This document shows positions 11,398-20,476 of a stretch of 64,000 bases of DNA, piece by piece (within the stretch, counting starts at the first letter, position 1; each line of letters starts with the position of its first letter). The notes below the pieces were generated by a model. That model had not been told where the DNA came from and made no database searches. It worked only from the letters and a program-made list of their open reading frames with translations. This DNA is from Caenorhabditis remanei (lineage: Eukaryota > Nematoda > Chromadorea > Rhabditida > Rhabditidae). The stretch lies in assembly GCF_010183535.1 (NCBI RefSeq), contig NC_071331.1:806001-870000 (forward strand). The letters run 5' to 3'. The position numbers were made by a program, and so were the translations under genes.

Positions 11398-11720
11398 ACT
11401 AGGAAGGAAAACGATATGGAAATTGCAGAAAAAATACACAGAGTTGGTTGGACGAAATTTTAAAATTTAGTGACAAGTTTTCAGTTTCACAAATATGAGA
11501 AAGCCATGACTCATATTTTTCTGTAGTATTTTTGTAATATGATATTTTCGCTCACTGTTAAATAACAAACCAACTATTGAATGTAACAGTACCCCTCTGA
11601 AGCAATGGAAAAATTAACTTCATTTTCCGATCCTTAATTTTTCTCCGTTTTCGAGTATTGATATCATAAAACATATACTGATTATCTTTCGTTTAAGCAC
11701 AGGCGCATGATATCAGAATT

Positions 11721-11856
11721 TTAAGTCGACACAGTTCTTATCACTGTGCTCCAACAAAACCCCTTGAGAAATGTCTTTTTTCTGCGTTTCTCAATTTTGT
11801 ACACAATTTTCTTTGGGTTTCAGCAGAGCGCAGTTACCAGAGTTGTGCTGAGCTAA
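11721..11856. mobile_element. short MITE with GAGCGCAGTT arms
   Basis: Left part TTAAGTCGACACAGTTCTTA, right part AGAGCGCAGTTACCAGAGTTGTGCTGAGCTAA; the ends are imperfect inverted repeats. Related copies are at 27643-27782 and 44484-44622, both inside introns. Confidence 0.65.
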
Positions 11857-11868
11857 TCGAATTATCCA

Positions 11869-11937
11869 CTGTTTCAAATCATTCCTACAAACGTAAGTTT
11901 AAGTAAATTCAATCGATTCCTTGAAGAACTTAAAATA
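11869..11937 (+). ncRNA. candidate 21U-RNA (piRNA) locus
   Basis: CTGTTTCA at 11869-11876. YRNT starts sit at 37 nt (CAAT, U 11913) and 41 nt (CGAT, U 11917), so the start is ambiguous. Confidence 0.4.
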
Positions 11938-12312
11938 ACAAAATTATTGTAATAAGTTTTAATTTTAAAGAAAAAAGACAGTTATTTATTTAAAATGGGA
12001 AGAAGAATTCATGACATTTTTGTAATCAAATCAATCATGTTGGAATTGATACCGTACCTGTTTGAATTGCAGCAAAATTGTTTTACAAGAAATTGAGGTG
12101 TCATAACAGAGACACGAGCTTATATATCTTAGAAAATTTTTAAAAGTCAGTCTTCAAAAAAGCAGAAGCAACGTTCAGTGCAAAACAGGAGCACTTAAAT
12201 TTCCACCAAACTGCTAGACTTCCTTAAAAACATCGGTTTCTCATTGTATTCATTTACACTTTGACAAATTTTCCATAGTATTTATCAAATAGTTGTCAAA
12301 TCGAAATATTAA

Positions 12313-12535
12313 TTGATGCGGCACATAAATACATTTTTATTGTCACAAACCATTGGCAGTACATGTCGTTTATCTGTGAAAGGCTTGGTTTTTGTGACAC
12401 AAACTCCAAGATTGGAATCGCAATCTGATAATGAGTGCTACAAGAGAAAAGAGCTATCCCTAGAAATACGGATGTAATAAGGTTACAACAATTATATTTC
12501 TATTTCCGAAAGCCAAAAACAAGTATTTAACATTG
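12313..12535 (+). repeat. duplicated segment, copy 1
   Basis: About 200 bp resembling 14425-14640, with shared words such as AACTCCAAGATTGGAATCGC and AATCTGATAAT. The copies are diverged and in the same orientation, 2.1 kb apart. Not recognised as coding. Confidence 0.7.
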
Positions 12536-12539
12536 TTGT

Positions 12540-13550
12540 ATTTTCGGTATTCAGTACATTGAGGTCAGAAGTGCCCGCAAACGTCTGAAGCTGTCATTTT
12601 CAGTTGTTCAAATGAGAATGGCGACATCACATGATTCAAGGCACGGTTATATGTTTTTTTTTTGTTAACAGTGTTCTTGTAGATTAACAACAACGTTGAA
12701 AAATGTTAAGACTTGTTTCAGGTTGATTCAAAAACATATCTTTCCAAAAATGTACTAGTAAGTATATTCGTAATGTTTCAAATGTTTTTTTATCTCACTA
12801 TAAGTTGGATCTTTTTCATTATTCAGCAATTGTCTGACTACTTATTGATTCAGTTTTCTATGTAAGAACTTACTAAAACACTCAGAACATAATAAGAAAG
12901 TTATTAACCTGATACTGTATTCCCTATTCTCTATTTGAGAAGCTGTGTTTTGAAAATCTTTAATACGAAAAGAGTTATTGTCGAACTAGCTATAAAAAGG
13001 GAAACAAATTCTCTAAATTCAAAATCAGTGATGTTTGTCAGCAGCAAACGGATTCCGTTATCCAACTACCAATGCTCTCAAATAAATATTATCTGCAATA
13101 TATGAGACAGTAAATAATATTTTTATTGTTCTGATATTGTTTAGAAGTGAGCATTATTGTATAGTTTGGTTTATTTCGTTTTTATTCATTGTTCACGATA
13201 CAAACTCAAATCGGAATCCCAGAGCTCAGGTAATTAGTTATAAGTTGACCTATAGAAACAGATAAAATGTTGCACATTGCTGCATTTGGTAATCGGGAAA
13301 TGCAGTAGTCGAGGTGCAATAGTATAATTATTTCAAGTCAGTTAAAAAACTATCGCAGCAGAGTTCTTCAATGCTTGATTCTGTATTTCTAGACAACTTC
13401 GGTTTCCCGCTCATGATGTGTTAAACATTTTGCTTTAACTTTAAACAAAACGAAAATACGAAAACCGAAAATTCACATTTTACCGCAACTTATAGAGACG
13501 TTTATACTACGGGATCATAAACTACACTGAAAGATGCTCTCAAAATTGGT
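12540..13550. other. no gene seen
   Basis: A+T-rich, no supported exon, RNA gene or repeat. Confidence 0.5.
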
Positions 13551-13554
13551 AATT

Positions 13555-13622
13555 TTTCACTGAAGCAGAAATCAACCAGTGAAAATTTCAGAAAATTGAA
13601 GTATATTGACCTTTTGAAACAG
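13555..13622 (-). ncRNA. candidate 21U-RNA (piRNA) locus
   Basis: CTGTTTCA on the minus strand at 13615-13622. TGGT gives the U at 13575 (40 nt); predicted RNA 13555-13575. Confidence 0.5.
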
Positions 13623-13859
13623 ACGAAATATGAATACTTTGTAATTATAAAGTAATTACCTCTACACTCAAAAACTCGTGCATGATTCTCATTTTAGAAG
13701 TTAGTGTTTCAACAATCTAGGAAATAAAAGTTTAGTTTTAAAATATTTATTATAGTAATCCGTCATCACGAGATGGGATTATAACGATGTTTAACGTTTA
13801 GTCGCTAGTTAACTATATATTCCACTGTTTTCTACTCACTAACATCTCGGACATGTGAG

Positions 13860-14424
13860 CAGGGTTGGGAAATCCCGGGCTGGCCCGGCCCGGCCCTGTC
13901 GGCTCGGTCGGTCCGGATTCAAATAGTGTGCACAATTTTTTCACATATTTTTTTCGAAATTTTCATTGAAAAATAATCAAAATTCTCCAAAATTCTCGTA
14001 CAGTTCAGTTTTCATCGATATTCCAAAACAGTCGAAAATTCGACTTTTTTGCAAAAAAAAATTCTAAATTTTTTCAACTGAGGCAGGTTTTGGTGCTGTT
14101 TTGAGCGGTTTGGGTGTCTCTAGTTACTTTACTATGGTCTGCTAAACCAATGCTAAAGCCGCCCGGTCACAGAGAGTATTCGACGCTACCTCTGACCTGC
14201 GTGAGACGTTGTACTTCTTGGCCAGATGTTTCACTCCCGGCGTGACGAATTCGCCGGGTTTGTAGAAGTGTAACATCTGTTGATCTTCTTCGCCGCGATG
14301 TAGGAAATTTTTTCAAAAAACTTCAAATTTTTACAGTAGCCGGGGCGATCGGGCCGATCGGGCCGGGCCGGGCCGAGGAAAATTTTTCAGTCGGCCCGGG
14401 CTGGCCCGAAATTACCCAACCCTG
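13860..14424. mobile_element. hAT-like element with CAGGGTTGGG ends
   Basis: Starts CAGGGTTGGGAAAT and ends ATTACCCAACCCTG. The flanking 8 bp CATGTGAG occur exactly at 13852-13859 and 14425-14432. GGGCC-rich sub-terminal blocks resemble the CAGACTTG elements, but the ends define a different family. The middle carries a protein-like minus-strand frame (14142-14303). The insertion lies at the edge of the repeat at 14425. Confidence 0.85.
14142..14303 (-). pseudogene. protein-like fragment carried inside a hAT-like element
   Basis: Minus-strand frame without stops for about 53 codons, ending in TAG at 14142-14144. It includes LHRGEEDQQMLHFYKPGEFV, TPGVKHLAKKYNVSRRSEVA and SNTLCDRAALALV. Its G+C content is much higher than the A+T-rich DNA on either side. 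It may be a scrap of the transposase of the autonomous parent or a captured host exon. I do not recognise the family. Confidence 0.45.
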
Positions 14425-14640
14425 CATGTGAGGCATAAAAAAATGTTTATTGTTGCAAATCACTGGCACTACATGTAGTTTAGCAGGTTTTTTTCACGAA
14501 CTCCAAGATTGGAATCGCAATCTGATAATAAGTGTTACAAGAGAAAAAGAGCTACCCTTAGAAAGACAGGTGTAATAAGTTTAAAACATTTATATTTCCA
14601 TTTCAGGCAGTCTAGAAACAGTATTAAAATTGTTTAATTT
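14425..14640 (+). repeat. duplicated segment, copy 2
   Basis: Diverged direct copy of 12313-12535. Its first bases are the target site of the hAT-like element at 13860-14424. Confidence 0.7.
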
Positions 14641-15263
14641 AGTTAGATTCTCAACAAAACTTCATAGCATTCGTCTGACCAAGAAATGATATTGTAAAGT
14701 TATCAAACGGGTGTAACGATATTTTTGATTACACACTGCACAAACTTTCTATGTATTATAATATTTTCAATAGTTAGAACATCACTTCTTTCCAAAACTG
14801 AAAAAAATACGACAAACGTAATAGGTTTCAGACTCACTACATTAGAAGACAACTTTTTCTAAAGTTGATAGTTTAGACAGGCTGAACTTGGAAATCACTA
14901 CTATCGATCTAGTCTGAAAATCGTATAGAATTTTACAGTTTAATTGAAGCTTCCAATGGCCAACAATATTTTATTCTATATCCTAAAAGCAACTGAAACA
15001 TACATATTTGTCTCTCTTCTTGATTTTGTGTTGTGGGAAAAAACAAGGAAAGTTTCGCATTTTCATTCGTTGCATATCTAAGTCCTTTTCAGTGTTTTGA
15101 TGATAAGCTGTTTCTAGAATTCCTATTAGTCCTCTATAAACAAGCCTTCGCGAGCTCTTTTCAATAACTAATTTATTTCCAAGCAGCCAAATAAATTGAA
15201 AAAACTCCAAAAAATTTCAGAAAATTTAATTACATATATTGATTTTTTTGAACCAGAAATGAG
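14641..15263. other. no gene seen
   Basis: No supported exon, RNA gene or repeat. Confidence 0.5.
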
Positions 15264-15330
15264 AATACGCAGAATGTTTACTTAATGTTGCAAGATTTCT
15301 TTATCCCTCCAAATATACATTCTGAAACAG
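15264..15330 (-). ncRNA. candidate 21U-RNA (piRNA) locus
   Basis: CTGTTTCA on the minus strand at 15323-15330. CATT gives the U at 15284 (39 nt); predicted RNA 15264-15284. Confidence 0.6.
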
Positions 15331-15339
15331 TTTCATAAT

Positions 15340-16375
15340 ATTAGCTGTAACTAGGCGAAAGATTTGAAAAAGCTTAGAAGTTACTGAGATCAAACTTGAC
15401 ATATGGATAATTTTCTCGTACTAGACTCACATACTTTTTTTCAAACTGCCAATTTTTCTGTTTTCAGTTCAATTCATTTCTTCCTCAGCTGATAATTGTT
15501 TTATTCTTATCGATGTGATGGTTTGAGAAGTCTCGAAAATTGAGTAGTCCTAAAACAATTGAAATGCAAAAACTGAAATTCTATGAGTAAACCATCTAAT
15601 TTCAATTTTTATCGGTTATGAGCTGCTGTCAAGCCTTGTGAAAACCTTTTTTCCAGCTGCAAATTGAATCAGGAGGTTTCACTGGTTCATCGTATTCTAA
15701 CTCAATGTGTCTACAATAAAGTTTTCGAATTTCAAAGAAACACCAATTAGTTCTCATTGTTCTGCCATAAGTAAATGTTTCATCAAAAACAGCAAAATTG
15801 TGCCAATACGGAAAAATTACTATTCCTATTTGATCTTTTTTTTAACCCATTTCTTATTCGAATGTTAAAGAAACAAAATCCCTTAAATCAATTTTATATC
15901 GGTTTCATATAAGTTTTTATCCATTCTGTAGGTTGTCTGGTAATTTTAAAGGTGCCGACAAGGTGTAAACTATTAATTCTTAAATTATGCACATCATTCA
16001 ATGTTCAAACTCCTTCAAAATCTTCCTTTTCTGGAAACCCAATATACTTTCTGATCACAGTCAAAATAATACTTTTATCGAACTTTTCATTAATTTTTCA
16101 AGTAAAAACAACTCCTGTTCCAGTTACTAGGTTTCTAGTTTCTCCTAATGTCAAGCTCCTGATCATGGGTGCAAAAACTCCATATCGACTGCTCTACGCA
16201 GACGACCATCGAGAAATATAATAAGTGAGAAAGCCATCAAATTGCAACAATTTTTTTCGTTATCACGCATAATTTTTTTTGTTTCGATCATCTGAAAGAA
16301 AATCAATTCAAAAATTGATTCATATGTTCTGAAAGCAATCTTTTCAAATTGAGCATTTGTTAGAATAGTTTAGTA
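15340..16375. other. no gene supported; weak open frame near 15952-16221
   Basis: Mostly featureless. A plus-strand frame at 15952-16221 ends with protein-like words such as TPVPVTRFLVSPNVKLLIMG and PYRLLYADDHREI, but there is no family match or splice context, so I do not call a gene. Confidence 0.4.
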
Positions 16376-16442
16376 TTGATGTTTTATTTGTAATAATTGG
16401 AAAGCACATGTAGATCACTTTAATAATTTTTTCTTGAAACAG
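16376..16442 (-). ncRNA. candidate 21U-RNA (piRNA) locus
   Basis: CTGTTTCA on the minus strand at 16435-16442. CAAT gives the U at 16396 (39 nt); predicted RNA 16376-16396. Confidence 0.6.
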
Positions 16443-16549
16443 TAAATTTCAGTATTCAAAAACTACGAACTGTAGTTTTCATTCAAAAATTGTTACGAAA
16501 CTTGTTCCTGCCTAGTTGTCACACACGATATACTGCAGATTGTGATTGT

Positions 16550-17841
16550 GGCTCTATACCAGTTTAGGCGTCCTTTGAAAACTTGAACGTCCCTTAAAAC
16601 ACTTAGACGTCCCTTAAAACACTTAGACGTCCCTTAAAACATTTAGACGTCCTTTGAGGCCCAAATTTTTTTCCTGTAAATTGAAACGTCCTTTGGAATG
16701 TTTAAACGTCCCAAAAAACATTTAGACGTCCCAAAAAACATTTAAACGTCCTTTGAAATACGAAAAATTGTCGGAAAAATTAAGACGTCCCAAAAATTAT
16801 TTAGACGTCCCAAAAAATGTTTAGACGTCCCAAAAAATGTTTAGACGTCCTTTGATATCCCACATTATGATAAATAATATTTAGACGTCCCAAAAAACAT
16901 TTAGACGTCCCAAAAAATGTTTAGACGTCCCAAAAAACATTTAGACGTCCCAAAAAACATTTAAACGTCCTTTGAAATCCGAAAAATTGTCGGAAAAATT
17001 AAGACGTCCCAAAAATTATTTAGACGTCCCAAAAAATAATTAGACGTCCCAAAAAATGTTTAGACGTCCCAAAAAACATTAAGACGTCCCAATTTTTTTT
17101 TTTTAAAGGCTTAGGCTTCTTAGAAATTTAGGAAAAAAAGGACAAAAACGGTTATTAATCAGTTTTATTTTCCGAATTTTAAAGAAACCTAAGCCTAAGA
17201 GAAGCTGAGACAACAAAAAAATGCCGCTCCTTATTTCAGGCAATTGTATTCAATTCCTATTTCGAAGAAGGGTTTTTTGGGACGTCTAAACATTTTTTTG
17301 GACGTCTAATTATTTTTTGGGACGTCTAAATATTTAAAACCAAATTTTGGGATATCAAAGGACGTCTAAATATTTTTTGGGACGTCTAAATATTTTTTGG
17401 GACGTCTAAATATTTTTTGGGACGTCTAAATGTTTTTTGGGACGTCTAAATGTTTTTTGGGACGTCTAAATATTATTTATCATAATGTGGGATATCAAAG
17501 GACGTCTAAACTATTTTTGGGACGTCTAAACATTTTTTGGGACGTCTAAATAATTTTTGGGACGTCTAATTATTCGAAACCTAATTCTGGGACGTCAAAG
17601 GACGTCTAAATATTTTAAGGGACGTCTATATGTTTTTTGGGACGTCTAAACATTTTTTGGGACGTCTAAACATTTCGGACGACTTTTGGGTCCCCAAAGG
17701 ACGTCCAAGTTTTTTGAGGGACGTCTAAATGTTTCAAGGGACGTCTAAGTGTTTTAAGGGACGTCTAAGTGTTTCAAGGGACGTCTAAGTGTTTTAAGGG
17801 ACGTTCAAGTTTTCAAAGGACGCCTAAACTGTAATAGAGCC
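16550..17841. mobile_element. 1.29-kb foldback element made of GACGTCC tandem repeats
   Basis: Both ends read GGCTCTAT(A/T)(C/A)CAGTTTAGGCGTCCTTTGAAAAC inward. Each arm is a tandem array of about 20-bp units (TTTAGACGTCCCAAAAAACA and variants), and the right arm is the reverse complement (GACGTCTAAA). The centre near 17100-17275 is A+T-rich and lacks the units. The flanking 8 bp GTGATTGT are exactly repeated at 16542-16549 and 17842-17849, which shows transposition. There is no coding capacity. The 8-bp duplication suggests hAT- or Merlin-type mobilisation; the terminal GG fits Merlin better than hAT. A shorter relative is at 47569-47990. Confidence 0.9.
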
Positions 17842-18238
17842 GTGATTGTTAATGTCATTCGATAAAATACTTCTTATCTCTGATAAACTTGGGTCGAAAA
17901 CGCTGGGTTTACAATCAATAACCATTTGTAAGCATAACTTTATTGAAATCTAAAAACCGAATAAAAATAAATTGTGAATAAAAGAGAATGTTTCCTAAGA
18001 ACCGTCATCAAACCAAAATCCAATCATAACCATAAAATTAGCACATGTCATCAGTTCCAGTATAATTGCACACGTGTATTCCAGTGGAGGGCCAAGGAAG
18101 GTTTCGATTTGGGTTCTGGAAAAAACAAAGTATATTGCATGTAAAATTTTATAAAGCTACCAGCCTGTCTTCCCCGCCTTCGGCGGTTAAGCCGGCTTGC
18201 CTCTTCTCATTTACGTGGCAACCCTATTTCAAATGTGC
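17842..18238. other. no gene seen
   Basis: No supported exon. A GC-rich stretch near 18160-18205 (CCGCCTTCGGCGG hairpin) directly precedes the tRNA-like sequence. Confidence 0.5.
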
Positions 18239-18310
18239 CCGCATGGCCGAGTGGTCTAAAGCGGCGGTCGTGTCTAAAGCACGCTAGTTTGGTTTTGCCC
18301 ACAAGCTTAG
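18239..18310 (+). pseudogene. tRNA-like remnant (Leu-type 5' half)
   Basis: GCCCGCATGGCCGAGTGGTC at the start is the acceptor strand, D-arm and A-box of a Leu-type tRNA. A possible anticodon hairpin CGTG/CACG follows. I find no B-box (GGTTCGA) and no 3' acceptor strand TGCGGGC, so it is truncated or decayed. Confidence 0.45.
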
Positions 18311-18977
18311 TTTCTCTTCTCTTTCCAAAACCGTTGCGGACATCGCCTCAGACAAACAGACAACGCCCAATTGTCTTTTATATATAAGAATGATAAGTGC
18401 ATATACTGAAACTGTATTTATCGGAAAAATGATTATCTATTTTCAGTATTTAGAAACTTAAACTAGTTACACACCTAGCAGCCAACAACGCTTTCTGCAT
18501 ATTTCTCAAAGTTTTAAAACGGGTAACTATGGTCTAGTTTCTTTGTTAAACTTTCACAGTTTCATACCATATTCTTTCAGATCACGGAAAAACTTTTCCG
18601 ATTAGCAGTTTTTTTTCGTTCCAGATAAGGAAAATCACATTATGGCGAGACGTAAGATCGCAAAACGCACAAAGATGGCACTGTGCCAAAAAATACTTGG
18701 CTTACTGCAAAATTTAAATTTGCCACTATGCCAAGGATTTTTACGTTAATTTGTCATATCTTTCAATATGAACCGCGACGCGCACGCAACGCGACTCAAA
18801 AATGCAATCCTTGACTCAAACTACAAAAGGAGCAGTTGCTATAGGACTATTTCTAATCCGGTTTGGGATTTCCAGCCCTTTTTATGATTTTGGCAGAGTT
18901 TTACTTAAAGTAAAGTAAAATAAATCTGCTTCATGGACACGGTTTCTGTCAATATGGAAATTGATTTCACTTATTAT
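18311..18977. other. no gene seen
   Basis: Non-coding. Around 18630-18800 are the words TGGCACTGTGCC and TCTTTCAATATGAACCGCGACG, loosely echoed in reverse near 43740-43790, probably an old repeat. Confidence 0.45.
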
Positions 18978-18979
18978 TA

Positions 18980-20223
18980 GGTTGTCCCATAAGTTTTCGA
19001 ACATTATTGAAATCAAAATTATTCAAAGCCAGAATATTACAAAAACCAAACATAGTGACCACCTTTATCCACGATTGTTTGCCATTTAGTAGGTAGAGAT
19101 TTAATACCTTTCCGCCAAAACTCAGGCTGCTTCGAGTCAAAATACTTCTTCAACCATTTCTCGACCTCTGACTTTGTTTTGAAGTCCTAGCCTACAAGGG
19201 ATCGATGCATGTCGCTGAACAAATGGTAATCCGAAGGAGCGAGGTCAGGGCTGTACGGAGGGTGAGTAAGGACTGTCCAGTGCAATGTAGCCAGGAGAGA
19301 CTTTATCGTCTTTGCGGTGTGTGGTTTTGCGTTGTCATGGAGGTAGTGGACTCCGTGACCGTGTAGAGGGGAGGTTTTCAGTTTGGACTTCACCTTTTGT
19401 AATTGAGAAGAATAGTAGTCGGCGGTGATATTTTTTCCCTCGGGAAGCAGTTCCCAATAAAGCAGTCCATGAACAGACCACCAGACGGAGAGCAATATTT
19501 TCTTGAGGTTAAACTCCTGTTTGATGACATCCTCTGGCTGTTTATCAGCATCAACCCACTGGGCTCTCCTGTGGTGGTTTTCTTATAAGACCCACTTCTC
19601 GTCCGACGTAACCAAATGATCCAGCCAGTTGAAATTAGGATGGAGGGTTAGAAGTTGCAGTGACATCTCTACTTGGCGCTCAAGGTCAAAGTTAGACAAT
19701 TTGTGTGGTATCCATCTTCCCATTTTTTTTAGCTTGCCAAGAGCTCCCAGTCCTCTTTCTACCGCAGAATGAGTAGAGTCCATTATTGTTGCCAGTTCGC
19801 GAATGGATTGAAATGGGTCACTTTCCACTACCTCCCGTAGCTTGTCAATGTCCAACTCCACTGGTCTTCCAGAACGTGCTTCTTCGGCCAAAGAAAAATC
19901 ATTATTTTTGAAACAATGAACCCAATGGCTAATTGTCTGCCGTTGGGGGCATTATCCTTTTAAACTTCAACCATACGTTCTTCAATCTCAGTGATTTTGG
20001 AGTTAGATAGAAACAAAAATAAAATGACATGACGAATATGAATTCGGTCGGGGACAAAGATTGGTGCCGCGTTCATTGAGAGGAGGCAGCCAGAAGAAAT
20101 GAATGTTATTGTCAATACAACCGACGTCTTATATAATGGAAAACGTGCACTATTTGGTTTGATTCTTGCTCTCTTTCCTATAGCAGAATAACAAAACTAT
20201 GTTCGAAAACTTTTGGGACAACC
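18980..20223 (-). mobile_element. mariner-family transposon, complete ends
   Basis: The ends match inverted over 25 bp with one mismatch (GGTTGTCCCATAAGTTTTCG versus GGTTGTCCCAAAAGTTTTCG inward). TA is duplicated at 18978-18979 and 20224-20225. The 1244-bp length is usual for mariner. It contains a broken transposase on the minus strand and sits about 260 bp downstream of the last visible exon of the Cys-loop channel gene. Confidence 0.95.
19037..20076 (-). pseudogene. mariner transposase, inactivated
   Basis: Recognisable mariner blocks in order: an N-terminal remnant IHIRHVILFLFL; RSGRPVELDIDKLREVVESD; GRWIPHKLSNFDLERQV; NWLDHLVTSDEKWVL with the first catalytic Asp; LLSVWWSVHGLLYWELLPEG; VHYLHDNAKPHTAKT with the second Asp; and HPPYSPDLAPSDYHLFSDMH with the third Asp of the DD34D triad. 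In-frame stops follow EKWVL and MHRSLVG, and the N-terminal domain is frameshifted. All three catalytic Asp codons survive, but the protein cannot be made whole. Confidence 0.93.
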
Positions 20224-20476
20224 TAATAGTTTCACTGAGTGGACGATCTTATTATTCCAATTTTTTCACTGCGCTCTGTATCAAGCTATCAGACTACAGA
20301 ACGGAGCTCTGTGGAAGTAAAGTTTTCGAAAAAGAAAGTCGAATTAAGGAATGTCGCACAGCTCGGGTACAGAAGATAAAGGGAGCTTGGAAATACAAGA
20401 CCATCCCGCTAATTACTGTTACATATAATCAACAACAGGAGAAGTATTTACATTCATTAATTTCCAATCCCCTAAC

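Noticed and set aside
16550..17841. Regularly spaced repeats that could look like a CRISPR array
   Set aside because: Units are contiguous with no unique spacers, the two halves are inverted, and the genome is eukaryotic with introns. A foldback transposon explains it.
18239..18310. Functional tRNA-Leu
   Set aside because: No B-box or 3' acceptor strand can be found; only the 5' half is tRNA-like.
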